Shown here: in pieces, positions 9,704 to 19,264 of the stretch
How positions within the stretch are numbered: the stretch's first letter is position 1
Layout of the letters: each line of letters opens with the position of its first letter
Assembly: GCA_020720365.1 (NCBI GenBank)
Contig: DYOU01000014.1
Location: forward strand, 1 to 34,309
DNA from: Candidatus Elulimicrobium sp.
Lineage (GTDB): Bacteria; Omnitrophota; Gorgyraeia; Zapsychrales; Fredricksoniimonadaceae
DNA length: 34,309 bases
Direction: 5' to 3'
The notes under the pieces: generated by a model
The model's database searches: none
Seen by the model: the letters and a program-made list of their open reading frames with translations, nothing else
Told to the model about the DNA's origin: nothing
Made by a program: the position numbers and the translations under genes

Positions 9704-10006
9704 CTAACCTAAAATACTGCGAGCCTTTTGCTCGCCTTCAATACGTTTAAAATCCTGATAATCGATAAACTGAACTTCCGGCCGTTCACATGAAATACGG
9801 ATCATTTTCGGCAAATGCTCTCTCACATTCTGAAAAGCGATATATTTAAACGGTGTATTACACTGCGGACATTTCAATGCATCTAATTTAACATTGAATT
9901 CCTTACACTTTGAACACACTCCCGACAATGCCCCGTATTCAAGGGTATGCTGTTTGACTTCATCAAAAAATAAATTGCGATAGACACGAATAAACTGCTT
10001 TGACAT
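9704..10006 (-). CDS. Zinc-ribbon protein (two CxxC pairs); start may be 10033
   Basis: GVCSKCKEFNVKLDALKCPQCNTPFKYIAF; ATG at 10006 (MSKQF) or 10033 (MSLCYN). Confidence 0.6.
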   Translation of the reverse strand: MSKQFIRVYRNLFFDEVKQHTLEYGALSGVCSKCKEFNVKLDALKCPQCNTPFKYIAFQNVREHLPKMIRISCERPEVQFIDYQDFKRIEGEQKARSILG

Positions 10007-10015
10007 AAGGCGGGC

Positions 10016-10045
10016 ATTATAACACAAGGACATTTATCCTCGCAA
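10016..10045 (-). promoter_or_regulatory. Putative promoter for the zinc-ribbon gene
   Basis: Minus strand TTGCGA (10040-10045), 18-bp spacer, TATAAT (10016-10021). Confidence 0.4.
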
Positions 10046-10054
10046 CTTTGATGC

Positions 10055-10208
10055 AATTATTCACTTGTATGGCGCTTATTCGCTCTCGGGTCGTGCCTAC
10101 TGCGGCACCTTATTTCTAAAATGGGACCCTACCCATTTTAGAAAACAAGGTATCCACCTTCGTCGTCACCCGTTCGCTCATGCGCACCATGGACACGAGT
10201 GATGAATT
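10055..10208. repeat. ~154-bp imperfect palindromic element (MITE-like or structured intergenic repeat)
   Basis: Outer ends aattNNtcactNgt inverted; central perfect arms tttctaaaatggg (10113-10125) / cccattttagaaa (10132-10144); interrupted complementarity between. Confidence 0.5.
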
Positions 10209-10238
10209 AACCCCACTCACTAATATAATACTCGTTAA

Positions 10239-10505
10239 TTAACGATTGTAGGCGCAATGAATATCACCCGGCCAGGATTGACCGAACTTTTGACGAATAT
10301 TCACGCAATTGAACGACTGCCCCGATACAGTCTTCTGGGGACCAATTCGATTTTCATAAACAAGGCAACAGCTTTTCTTATCCAACCCAATAAACAAATG
10401 TTCACAGGGGTCTTCAAAGGCACCGCAACACGCTCCGCAATGACAGCACAATGATTCCCATTCATCTTCTTTAACGGCCAGCCATTGATTTAACGAATCT
10501 GCCAT
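10239..10505 (-). CDS. YkgJ-like cysteine-cluster protein (putative zinc/iron-chelating), 88 aa
   Basis: MADSLNQWLAVKEDEWESLCCHCGACCGAFEDPCEHLF; C-rich CxxCGxCC motif; ORF-track start at 10547 reads through the terminator hairpin. Confidence 0.65.
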   Translation of the reverse strand: MADSLNQWLAVKEDEWESLCCHCGACCGAFEDPCEHLFIGLDKKSCCLVYENRIGPQKTVSGQSFNCVNIRQKFGQSWPGDIHCAYNR

Positions 10506-10526
10506 ATACCCGGATTTCTGCTTAAT

Positions 10527-10559
10527 AAAAAAACGGAGCCCAAACACTACTGGGCTCCC
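10527..10559 (-). terminator. Intrinsic terminator downstream of the riboswitch-like RNA
   Basis: Minus strand GGGAGCCCAgtagtgttTGGGCTCCgTTTTTTT; 8-bp perfect GC-rich stem (10535-10542 / 10551-10558) then T7. Confidence 0.9.
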
Positions 10560-10581
10560 AAAAGATAAGTATTATACCATT

Positions 10582-10792
10582 AGCCGATAAAGTGGGGAAC
10601 GGGGGAACCCCAACTCGCTCTTCGGCAACGCAGCCACCATCTCACCCACGTCTCACATCCCCTAACTCGCGCCCAAAAGGGCCGAACCCAAGATGCCACC
10701 AAGGCCTACGGGTCACGCACAGGGAACAACAGGATGAATTAGGTCTGTCGCTTTGCGCCCTTGGCTTTCGCCAAGTTTACCTTTATCGGCTT
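10582..10792 (-). ncRNA. Class-I c-di-GMP (GEMM) riboswitch-like RNA with a large insertion in the second arm and an 11-bp outer closing stem
   Basis: Minus strand AAGGUAAACUUGGCGAAAGCCAAGGGCGCAAAGCGACAGACCUAA ... GAUGGUGGCUGCGUUGCCGA; GAAA-capped P2 (CUUGGC-GAAA-GCCAAG), CGCAAAGC core, GGUAAAC/GUUGCC P1; outer stem AGCCGAUAAAG (10791-10781) / CUUUAUCGGCU (10592-10582). Confidence 0.72.
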
Positions 10793-10797
10793 CTTGA

Positions 10798-10826
10798 AAT
10801 ATAGCATCTGAATTCACCAATAACAA
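10798..10826 (-). promoter_or_regulatory. Sigma70-type promoter of the riboswitch-like RNA
   Basis: Minus strand TTGTTA (10821-10826), exactly 17 bp, TATATT (10798-10803); predicted TSS ~10791 at the start of the outer stem. Confidence 0.65.
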
Positions 10827-10866
10827 GGGGTCCGCTCAAGAAAATCTTACTTTTTCTGAAAAAACA

Positions 10867-11484
10867 TCAACCTTTTGCCCGACGGATAAACTCAGCCATC
10901 TTCTTGTGATCTTTAACTCCAGGGCTCACCTCAACTCCGCTCGATACATCGACTGCAAATGGCTTCAACGCCACAATCCCCTCTACCACATTATCAACGG
11001 TCAAACCACCGGACAAGATTCGTGGAACAGGCGTATGCAACCCTTTCAGGATCTCCCAGGCAAAAACCTTGCCACTACCGCCATACTGACCTTCTGTATG
11101 CGCATCAAACAAATGAGCATCCACACGAAAAGAGCCAACATCTGAAACATTAAAATCTTCTTTAACACGAAACCCTTTAATGATCTTAAGCCCATATCTT
11201 TTCAAACGATGACAATAATGATTGTCCTCTTCCCCATGAAGCTGTACCGCATCCAACGCACAAAACCCTGAAATATCGCGAATAGCTCCCGTACGTTCAT
11301 TAACAAAAACCCCCACCTTGCTTATGAACGGAGGTAAAGCCTCCAGGATCTTCAGTGCTTTGGACGGAGATATATATCTCGGGCTTTTACGATAAAAAAT
11401 AAACCCCAAAGCATCCGCCCCCAACCGCACGGCAGCCTGCGCATCTTCCATCCGTGTAATTCCGCAGATCTTAACTCTGACCAT
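10867..11484 (-). CDS. trpF: Phosphoribosylanthranilate isomerase
   Basis: VKICGITRMEDAQAAVRLGADALGFIFYRKSPRYI. Confidence 0.95.
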   Translation of the reverse strand: MVRVKICGITRMEDAQAAVRLGADALGFIFYRKSPRYISPSKALKILEALPPFISKVGVFVNERTGAIRDISGFCALDAVQLHGEEDNHYCHRLKRYGLKIIKGFRVKEDFNVSDVGSFRVDAHLFDAHTEGQYGGSGKVFAWEILKGLHTPVPRILSGGLTVDNVVEGIVALKPFAVDVSSGVEVSPGVKDHKKMAEFIRRAKG

Positions 11485-12277
11485 ACATCACTTCCTTTAC
11501 CTTTCGGGCCACATCCTTCTCCCGCATGAACGTTTCTCCAATAAGCACCGCATTGGCCCCTAGATCTTTTAAGTGCTGCACCTCTTTATAGGTAGAGATC
11601 CCGCTCTCAGATACAATGATTTTATTTTTCGGGATCCTGGGGATCAAGCGCTCCGATACACTTAAATTAACATCAAATGATCGCAGATCCCTGTTGTTAA
11701 CCCCCACAATTTCAGCTCCCGCGGCCAAGGCCCGGTCAAGGTCCTGATCATCATGAACTTCAACCAAACAATCCAGATCCAGCGCATGCGCCTTATCCAG
11801 CATTGTTCTTAACTGCCAATCATTCAACGCGGCCACAATCAACAAGACCGCAGATGCACCGCAAAGCCTCGCTTCAAAAAGCTGAAGCTCATCAATAAAA
11901 AAATCTTTCATCAAGGCCGGTAAATTATACTCTTCCGTTATTCGCCTCAAATAGGCCGGCTTACCTTGAAAAAAATCTTCTTCTGTCAGAACAGAAAAAG
12001 CCGCCGCTCCACTTTGCTGATATTCCTTTGCCAGCATCCCCGGATTAAAATCTTCACGGATCAACCCTTTGGAGGGCGACGCTTTCTTGATCTCTGCGAT
12101 CAAATTAACCTGTCCCGGCTTAGAAATAACTCTTTTAAAGATCGCATAACGAGAATATTCTGAACGCTCAAGGTTCCGTCTAATATTCTCGAAATACGAC
12201 CGGCGCTGAGCAATAATCTCTCTTTTTCTGGCCACAATCTTTTCAAGAAAATTATTAAGCACGGTGTGTGAACTCAA
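11471..12277 (-). CDS. trpC: Indole-3-glycerol phosphate synthase
   Basis: LIAEIKKASPSKGLIREDFNP, VGVNNRDLRSFDV, VSESGI. Confidence 0.95.
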   Translation of the reverse strand: MSSHTVLNNFLEKIVARKREIIAQRRSYFENIRRNLERSEYSRYAIFKRVISKPGQVNLIAEIKKASPSKGLIREDFNPGMLAKEYQQSGAAAFSVLTEEDFFQGKPAYLRRITEEYNLPALMKDFFIDELQLFEARLCGASAVLLIVAALNDWQLRTMLDKAHALDLDCLVEVHDDQDLDRALAAGAEIVGVNNRDLRSFDVNLSVSERLIPRIPKNKIIVSESGISTYKEVQHLKDLGANAVLIGETFMREKDVARKVKEVMYGQS

Positions 12278-13265
12278 TTAATTTTTCAAGAACATTAAGC
12301 GCATCGCTTCGATCAATGGACTGGCCGGCGCGAATAAACCCCTCATCTGGAGATGGAACAACTCCTGCGGCATACAGAGCAAACGCTGCATTAATCTGAA
12401 CAATCGTCCGCTGAGGCCCTCGATCCCCCTTCAGGACATCACGAATGATCCTCGCATTTACCTTCTTATCCCCGCCTTTAAGACTTTCCTCCGGTGCTCG
12501 TTTAAGGCCAAATTCTTCAGGCACGATCTCATAAGACCGGACATCTACCCCATCGAATTCACAAATAAACGTTTTATCCGTCGTTGTTATTTCATCAAGC
12601 CCGTCAGAACCATGGACAACAATCGCTCGTTTAGTCCCCAGATTCTTAAGAACATGCACCAGCTGCTCAGCCAAATGCTTGCTGTAAACACCCATCATCT
12701 GATGATCGGCATGGGCCGGATTGGTCAAAGGCCCCAAAACATTAAAGATCGTCTTTACGCCTAACCCCTTACGGACTGCCGACACATGTTTCATCGCCGG
12801 ATGATGCCGCTGGGCAAAAAGAAATACCAGCCCAACATGTTTCAAACACAATGAAAGCTGCTCATGCGGCATCTCAATATTCACTCCCAACTCCTCCAGA
12901 ACATCCGCGCTTCCGCACAAGCTGGAGACGGAGCGATTCCCATGCTTGGCAACCCCGACACCTGCCCCTGCTACCACAAAAGCAACCGCTGTTGAAATAT
13001 TAAAGGTGTGCTTCCCATCTCCGCCAGTCCCACAAGTATCCAAAATAACTTTACGGTTACTTTCAACAGGCAATACAAATTTTCGCATAACCTGCGCGGC
13101 ACCGGTGATCTCTTCAATCGTCGGCCCTTTCGCATTCATCGCCAAAAGGAAGTCCCGCATATCAACTTCACTCGCCCGACCGGACATGATCTCCGTCATC
13201 ACGCCCTGCATTTCACCACGCAATAAATTCTTATGACTGCTGAGTTTATCGATCATTTCACGCAT
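12255..13265 (-). CDS. trpD: Anthranilate phosphoribosyltransferase
   Basis: DTCGTGGDGKHTFNISTAVAFV, KHGNRSVSSLCGSADVLEELGV. Confidence 0.95.
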   Translation of the reverse strand: MREMIDKLSSHKNLLRGEMQGVMTEIMSGRASEVDMRDFLLAMNAKGPTIEEITGAAQVMRKFVLPVESNRKVILDTCGTGGDGKHTFNISTAVAFVVAGAGVGVAKHGNRSVSSLCGSADVLEELGVNIEMPHEQLSLCLKHVGLVFLFAQRHHPAMKHVSAVRKGLGVKTIFNVLGPLTNPAHADHQMMGVYSKHLAEQLVHVLKNLGTKRAIVVHGSDGLDEITTTDKTFICEFDGVDVRSYEIVPEEFGLKRAPEESLKGGDKKVNARIIRDVLKGDRGPQRTIVQINAAFALYAAGVVPSPDEGFIRAGQSIDRSDALNVLEKLIEFTHRA

Positions 13266-13272
13266 GAACGCC

Positions 13273-13839
13273 TCATAGCCTAATAAAATTCTTCAAGATA
13301 TTGATCCCCATCTGTGTCAAGATCGACTCAGGATGGAACTGCACTCCCCATAAAGGCAAAGACCTGTGCCGAATGCCCATGATCTCCTGATCATCTTCAG
13401 CCCGTGCCGTGACCTCAAGGCAATCAGGCATTGAACTCTCATCGATCACAAGAGAATGATAACGGGTCGCTTCAAATAATTTCGGCATACCTTTGAAAAT
13501 ATCCGTATTCTTATGATCGATCCGCGACACTTTCCCATGCATCAACTTTTTAGCTCCAACGATCTTTCCGCCAAACGCATAACCAATTGACTGATGCCCA
13601 AGGCAAACGCCAAGAATCGGCAGTTTACCCACAAAATGCCTGATCAAAGGAACTGAAATTCCTGCCTTCTCAGGATTGCTCGGCCCTGGCGAAACAACGA
13701 TCCGTTCCGGGCGCAATAACTCGATCTCTTTCAACGTGATCGCATCATTACGAAACACTTTAACCTCACAGCCCATCTCACCAAAATACTGAACAAGGTT
13801 ATAGGTAAATGAATCATAGTTATCGATCATCAAGATCAT
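13273..13839 (-). CDS. trpG: Anthranilate/aminodeoxychorismate synthase glutamine amidotransferase component
   Basis: [44 protein letters not shown]. Confidence 0.92.
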   Translation of the reverse strand: MILMIDNYDSFTYNLVQYFGEMGCEVKVFRNDAITLKEIELLRPERIVVSPGPSNPEKAGISVPLIRHFVGKLPILGVCLGHQSIGYAFGGKIVGAKKLMHGKVSRIDHKNTDIFKGMPKLFEATRYHSLVIDESSMPDCLEVTARAEDDQEIMGIRHRSLPLWGVQFHPESILTQMGINILKNFIRL

Positions 13840-15098
13840 TCTTTTTCTCTCTTTATACTGGCGCCTAATGCCATTAATTTCTTATCAATATTCTCATATC
13901 CACGGTCGAGATGATACACACGGCGGATTTCGGTCCTTCCCCTCGCCACCAAACCAGCCATGACCAGTGCGGCTGATGCCCGCAAATCAGAAGCCACAAC
14001 AGGGGCTCCACAAAGCCCCTTAACCCCCTCAATGATAGCACTGCCGCCTTCACGACGAATACGAGCCCCCATACGATTCAGCTCGGCAATATGCATGAAA
14101 CGATCCGGAAAAACGGTATCACGAACAACACTGACCCCATTAGACAAAGACATCATAGCCATATACTGCGCTTGAATATCCGTCGGAAATCCCGGATACG
14201 GATACGTCGTTACACTGACTGGCCTCAACACTTTCGGTGCTTTAATGCGAACACTGTTGCGCTCAACAAGAACCTGAACCCCGACCTTCTTCAAGATATC
14301 ATCCAATGCCGTCAATTGATGATAATCAAAATCACGGATAATAATATCACTCTTCGCCATCCCCGCCAATAAAACAAACGTCCCCGCCTCAATACGGTCA
14401 GCTGACATCTTGTATTCCGCTCCATGTAATTTCTTAACACCATGGATAACAATTCTTGGGCCACCATGGCCTTTAATACGAGCGCCCATTTCATTCAAAA
14501 AATTAGCCAATTCCTCCACTTCAGGTTCACACGCCGCACACTCAATGATCGTTTCTCCTTCCGCTAAAGCAGCCGCCATCATAATATTAGCCGTGCCCAA
14601 TACGGAAGGACCTGAAGCCCCTCCGAGGTAAACACGATTCCCCTGTAGGCGTTTGGTTTTGGCTATGATATACCCGGCATCAATATCCACCTTGGCCCCA
14701 AGAGCTTCCACCCCCTTGATATGAAGATCCACCGGACGAACACCGATAACACAACCACCTGGCAGGGATACTTTAGCTTCTCCCAATTTGGCTAACAACG
14801 GCCCCAGCACGCAGATCGACCCTCTCATCGTCGACACAAGCTTATAATCCGCAACCGGATTGGCTTTACCATTCGACATAATGATCAATTTATCCTTGTC
14901 CCAATCCACATCCTTGCCCAGGGACTTCAATAATTTGACCATTGTATTCGTGTCCAGCAGTCTCGGGACATTGCTCAGGATACAAGTTTCATCCGTCAGC
15001 AAAGTCGCTGCCAGGACCGGAAGCGTAGCGTTCTTCGAACCAGAAATCCTTACTTCACCTTTTAAAGGCTTACCGCCTTCAATAATAATTTTATCCAT
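13836..15098 (-). CDS. murA: UDP-N-acetylglucosamine 1-carboxyvinyltransferase
   Basis: [48 protein letters not shown]. Confidence 0.95.
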   Translation of the reverse strand: MDKIIIEGGKPLKGEVRISGSKNATLPVLAATLLTDETCILSNVPRLLDTNTMVKLLKSLGKDVDWDKDKLIIMSNGKANPVADYKLVSTMRGSICVLGPLLAKLGEAKVSLPGGCVIGVRPVDLHIKGVEALGAKVDIDAGYIIAKTKRLQGNRVYLGGASGPSVLGTANIMMAAALAEGETIIECAACEPEVEELANFLNEMGARIKGHGGPRIVIHGVKKLHGAEYKMSADRIEAGTFVLLAGMAKSDIIIRDFDYHQLTALDDILKKVGVQVLVERNSVRIKAPKVLRPVSVTTYPYPGFPTDIQAQYMAMMSLSNGVSVVRDTVFPDRFMHIAELNRMGARIRREGGSAIIEGVKGLCGAPVVASDLRASAALVMAGLVARGRTEIRRVYHLDRGYENIDKKLMALGASIKREKE

Positions 15099-15109
15099 TG
15101 TTTTTGACT

Positions 15110-15916
15110 TTATTTTGATTGTTCGTTAATAGTTTTCTGCGCCATAACAATGCGGTCTTTACCGGCATTATCCTTAATGATGCGTATTTTATCCCACCCT
15201 CCCGTGATGATAAAGAGGTTTTCCAACTCTTTACGCTGACCATCACCGAATTCCATAGCGAGAAGACCTCCATCTTTCAACAATCGGAGTGCTTTCGGAA
15301 CAATCTGACGATAAAAATGCAACCCATCCGGGCCTCCGTCCAACGCCAACAGAGGCTCCTGACGAACATCCATCGGAAGCTGATCCAGCATAAATGAAGG
15401 AATGTATGGAGGATTCGACGTGATCACATCAAAGCGATCCGCCGTCTCATCCATATACCAGAACATATCGCGTTCCATCAAGCTGATCCGACCGGAAACG
15501 GCATTCATCTCCGTATTCCGACGAGCATAAAGTAACGCAGTCTCCGAAATATCTACCGCAACCACCTGACATCCCTCAACAGCTTTCACCAAGGCCACAG
15601 GGATACAGCCCGATCCCGTTCCAATATCCAGAATAAATAATCCTGTCGGCCTCTTGACATTCAACCAGCAGATCACAGCATCGGCCAGGACCTCAGTCTC
15701 AGGACGAGGAACGAGAACCCCCTTCCCCACCTCTATCCTATACCCCATAAAATCCGTAAACCCGCAAATATACTGAACAGGTTCGCCTGCCGCCCTTCGC
15801 CTATGCATATGAGCTAACCGTTGTTCCTGCCCCTCTGATAATGTCATTGACTGTGTAAACAATTCTGAACGAGAACAATTAAGGATCGCTGTAAGAAAAA
15901 GCTCATTGTCTGTCAT
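15110..15916 (-). CDS. prmC: Peptide chain release factor N5-glutamine methyltransferase
   Basis: FMGYRIEVGKGVLVPRPETEVL, DIGTGSGCIPVAL, TSNPPYIPS; directly downstream of prfA. Confidence 0.93.
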   Translation of the reverse strand: MTDNELFLTAILNCSRSELFTQSMTLSEGQEQRLAHMHRRRAAGEPVQYICGFTDFMGYRIEVGKGVLVPRPETEVLADAVICWLNVKRPTGLFILDIGTGSGCIPVALVKAVEGCQVVAVDISETALLYARRNTEMNAVSGRISLMERDMFWYMDETADRFDVITSNPPYIPSFMLDQLPMDVRQEPLLALDGGPDGLHFYRQIVPKALRLLKDGGLLAMEFGDGQRKELENLFIITGGWDKIRIIKDNAGKDRIVMAQKTINEQSK

Positions 15917-15935
15917 AAAAAAATAAAAGTATGCC

Positions 15936-17012
15936 TTAAGCCAGATCCCTGGAATCTTCTTCTGCTTTCAGAAGAGCATCGATCAAATCATCCAAAGCAC
16001 CTTCCATCACCGCGGGAAGCTGATGTGTTGTAAACCCGATACGATGATCCGTCACTCGATGATCAGGAAAATTATACGTCCGGATCTTTTCTGAACGATC
16101 ACCCGAACCAACCTGAGCCTTGCGTGCCGCCGCTTCTTTCTGTTCTTTTTCCTGCTGCATCAGATCCAGCAAACGAGCACGAAGGACTCGCATTCCCTTA
16201 ATCTTATTTTTTAACTGTGAACGTTCATCTTGACACGTCACGACCGTATTTGTGGGAAGATGTGTAATACGAACCGCTGAATCGGCTGTATTAACTCCCT
16301 GCCCGCCAGGGCCCGAAGCACGATAAACATCGATCTTGAGATCCTTGACATCAATGAACAAATCTACTTCTTCAGGTTCCGAAAGCACGGCAACGGTGGC
16401 CGCTGATGTATGAATACGGCCCGAAGCCTCTGTTGCGGGAACCCTCTGAACCCGATGAGTTCCGCTCTCCCTTTTCAATCTCTGCCAAACTTTCTTCCCT
16501 GAAACGCTAAAAATGACTTCCTTTACGCCGCCATTCTCTGATTCACTAAAAGCGATCGATTCAACCTTCCATTTCCGGGAGGCTGCATACCTGTTGTACA
16601 TCCGGAAAAGGTCATTCGCGAAAAGACTGGCCTCAAGCCCCCCCGTTCCGGCACGAATTTCCATAATAACATTCCGGTCATTCTCTTTACTCTCAGGATT
16701 AAAGAACTCATTAATACGAGACTCAATTTCCAGCATTCTTTGATCAAGATCAACCCGTTCAAGCTCTGCCATTTGGCGAAGATCCGGATCTTTTTCAACC
16801 TCAAGAATATGACGCACCTCTTCTATCTGAGAAATAAGCTTCTCATAATGGAGATGATCTTCAATGACGGGCGATAGATCGGAAAACTCTTTGGCAAGCT
16901 TCTGGTAGGCATTCTGATCGGCAATAACATGAACATCGGCCAGCTTCTCTTGAAGCTCGGTGAGGCGTTTTTTCGCCTCACCGAGTTTACGCAGATTACT
17001 TGCCTTTAGCAT
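15936..17012 (-). CDS. prfA: Peptide chain release factor 1
   Basis: [24 protein letters not shown] (GGQ), [20 protein letters not shown]; likely start [10 protein letters not shown] at 17012. Confidence 0.95.
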   Translation of the reverse strand: MLKASNLRKLGEAKKRLTELQEKLADVHVIADQNAYQKLAKEFSDLSPVIEDHLHYEKLISQIEEVRHILEVEKDPDLRQMAELERVDLDQRMLEIESRINEFFNPESKENDRNVIMEIRAGTGGLEASLFANDLFRMYNRYAASRKWKVESIAFSESENGGVKEVIFSVSGKKVWQRLKRESGTHRVQRVPATEASGRIHTSAATVAVLSEPEEVDLFIDVKDLKIDVYRASGPGGQGVNTADSAVRITHLPTNTVVTCQDERSQLKNKIKGMRVLRARLLDLMQQEKEQKEAAARKAQVGSGDRSEKIRTYNFPDHRVTDHRIGFTTHQLPAVMEGALDDLIDALLKAEEDSRDLA

Positions 17013-17199
17013 AACGCTTCTGGAAGCGTTCAATACGACCCGTTGTATCCAGGATCTTTTTGTCACCCGTAAAGAACGGATGGCAACTGGAACAGATCTC
17101 CACACGCATATTCTTTTTTGTCGCACGCGTATGAAATACTTTACCGCAGGCACAGGTAATGATTGTTTCCGTATTCTCAGGGTGTATCGCGGCTTTCAT
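16996..17199 (-). CDS. rpmE: 50S ribosomal protein L31 (zinc-binding type)
   Basis: [27 protein letters not shown]...[16 protein letters not shown]; overlaps prfA by 17 bp. Confidence 0.93.
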   Translation of the reverse strand: MKAAIHPENTETIITCACGKVFHTRATKKNMRVEICSSCHPFFTGDKKILDTTGRIERFQKRYAKGK

Positions 17200-17276
17200 T
17201 ATGTTACTCCTCTTTGATTTTTCCAAAATTTGAATATCTGATTATTTTTACCTTGATTGAAGCGTTAAATTATACA

Positions 17277-18644
17277 TTATCTATTCATATTTTGCAAGAA
17301 CTCAACATTGTTCTTGGATTGAGACATCTTTTCGATCAAAAGTTCCATTGCTTCCGCGGAGTTCAGGTCATTGAACGCCTTGCGCAAAAGCCAAACACGC
17401 TGCAGCGTATCTTTCTCCACCAAAAGCTCTTCATGACGAGTATTAGACCGTTTGATATCAATCGCTGGATAAATACGACGTTGAAATAATGAACGATCCA
17501 GCTGAAGTTCCATATTACCGGTCCCCTTAAACTCTTCAAAAATAACTTCGTCCATACGACTGCCCGTATCCACCAACGCCGTTGCAATGATCGTCAACGA
17601 CCCACCTTCTTCAATATTACGTGCGGCACCAAAGAAGCGTTTCGGCTTATGCAGAGCATTGGAATCCACTCCTCCGGAAAGGATTTTGCCAGAATGCGGC
17701 ACAACGGTATTATAAGCTCGCGCCAGACGCGTGATGGAATCCAACAAAATAACAACATCGCGCTTATGCTCCACCAGCCTTTTGGCTTTCTCAATAACGA
17801 TCTCCGCTACCTGAACATGACGCTCAGCAGGTTCATCAAACGTTGATGAAACAACTTCCGCTTTCACGGAACGTTGCATATCCGTGACTTCCTCCGGACG
17901 TTCATCGATCAAAAGAACGATCATCACAACTTCCGGATGATTAAGAGTGATCGCATTCGCTACTTTCTGTAAAAGAACCGTCTTACCGCTATAAGGTGGT
18001 GCAACAAAAAGAGCCCTTTGCCCTTTGCCGATAGGCGCCAGCAGATCAAGCACACGCGTTGAAACCTCATTAGGGGTTGTTTCAAGCTTGAGGCGTTGAT
18101 TCGGATATAATGGTGTCAGATTATCAAAAAGGATCTTCTCCTTACACTTTTCAGGATTCTCAAAATTCACTGCTTCAACTTTCAACAAAGCAAAATATTT
18201 CTCACCTTCCTTGGGCGGACGGATCTGACCGCTCACCGTATCTCCAGTTTTAAGGTCAAAACGCCGGATCTGCGAGGGCGAAATATAGATATCGTCGGGG
18301 CACGGCAGATAATTATATTTATAACTTCTCAAGAAACCAAAACCCTCGGTCAATATTTCAAGAACTCCGGATCCGAACATCAATCCTTCTTTCTCTGCCT
18401 GGGCTTGAAGGATCTTGAAAATAAGGTCATACTTTCTGAGCGCACTGACACCCTCAACATTAAGGTCCTGCGCGATCTTGGAAAGATCCGCCATTTTCAT
18501 TTCTTTAAGAACCTCAATATTCAGGCTCTTCCCATTCGTGTTCCCAATCGGAGCTAACACAGGAGCGGCCGCCGCAACAGCAGTCCCATTCTCCATAGCC
18601 TCTTCATTTAACTGAGCTTTTGCCGCATTCTTTTCCCTGGTCAT
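17277..18644 (-). CDS. rho: Transcription termination factor Rho
   Basis: [59 protein letters not shown]. Confidence 0.96.
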   Translation of the reverse strand: MTREKNAAKAQLNEEAMENGTAVAAAAPVLAPIGNTNGKSLNIEVLKEMKMADLSKIAQDLNVEGVSALRKYDLIFKILQAQAEKEGLMFGSGVLEILTEGFGFLRSYKYNYLPCPDDIYISPSQIRRFDLKTGDTVSGQIRPPKEGEKYFALLKVEAVNFENPEKCKEKILFDNLTPLYPNQRLKLETTPNEVSTRVLDLLAPIGKGQRALFVAPPYSGKTVLLQKVANAITLNHPEVVMIVLLIDERPEEVTDMQRSVKAEVVSSTFDEPAERHVQVAEIVIEKAKRLVEHKRDVVILLDSITRLARAYNTVVPHSGKILSGGVDSNALHKPKRFFGAARNIEEGGSLTIIATALVDTGSRMDEVIFEEFKGTGNMELQLDRSLFQRRIYPAIDIKRSNTRHEELLVEKDTLQRVWLLRKAFNDLNSAEAMELLIEKMSQSKNNVEFLQNMNR

Positions 18645-18670
18645 AATCCTCTCCTATTTAAACTCACTTT

Positions 18671-19264
18671 TTAAATACCTTTTGTTTTCAAATCTTCAAC
18701 TATCCTTTGAACCTGTCTATCTGTATCGGACTGCCTGCCGCTATTATCAACGACATAATCCGCGTATTTGAGTTTCTCCTTCAAGGGCATTTGAACCCTC
18801 ATCCGTTTAATCGCCTGACCAGCACTGATCCCGGAACGTTTCAAGACACGGGCTAATTGCTGAGGTTTCCCTGCCTTCACAACAACCACGAGATCTACAA
18901 GGTCCTGCCACCCTGACTCAATCAGCAACGGCACATCCAGGATCAGCAAAGGATGCTTCTTGTTCAAACGGACAAACCGTTCCGCAGCCCGCCGCACTAG
19001 CGGATGAACTATATCCGTTAAACGCTTCATCTTGACCGGATCATTAAAAACAACCCGTGCCAGCCTGGCACGATCAATGCCTTCAAATCTCCCCACTCCG
19101 ACATCAAACGCCTTAATAATTTCCCGGACAGCCCGTCCTTTCCCGTTAAACAATTCATGGACCGTCTGATCTGCGTCAAATACCACGGCCCCGCGTTTAC
19201 TGAACATCCCCGCTACCAAAGTCTTGCCGGAACCAAAACTTCCCGTCACACCTATGATCGACAC
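18671..19264 (-). CDS. coaE: Dephospho-CoA kinase
   Basis: IGVTGSFGSGKTLVAGMFSKRGAVVFDADQTVHEL. Confidence 0.93.
   Translation of the reverse strand: MSIIGVTGSFGSGKTLVAGMFSKRGAVVFDADQTVHELFNGKGRAVREIIKAFDVGVGRFEGIDRARLARVVFNDPVKMKRLTDIVHPLVRRAAERFVRLNKKHPLLILDVPLLIESGWQDLVDLVVVVKAGKPQQLARVLKRSGISAGQAIKRMRVQMPLKEKLKYADYVVDNSGRQSDTDRQVQRIVEDLKTKGI

Noticed and set aside
10506-10547. N-terminal extension of the YkgJ-like ORF (MFGLRFFIKQKSGY)
   Set aside because: It is the translation of the terminator hairpin and T-run; MADSLNQ at 10505 is the better start.
10582-10792. RNase P RNA, SRP RNA, tmRNA or 6S RNA as identity of the structured RNA
   Set aside because: None of the hallmark sequences (GAGGAAAGUCC, ACAGAA, GGAAGGAAGCAGC, tag-peptide frame) is present; the GEMM-type core fits much better.
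10592-10804. Plus-strand 70-aa ORF across the riboswitch-like region
   Set aside because: It has low-complexity Pro/Arg/Ser composition, and the minus-strand structured RNA explains the region.
10820-10866. Intrinsic terminator just after trpF (AGAAAA-agtaaga-TTTTCT)
   Set aside because: The stem is short and AT-rich, with no following T run on the relevant strand.
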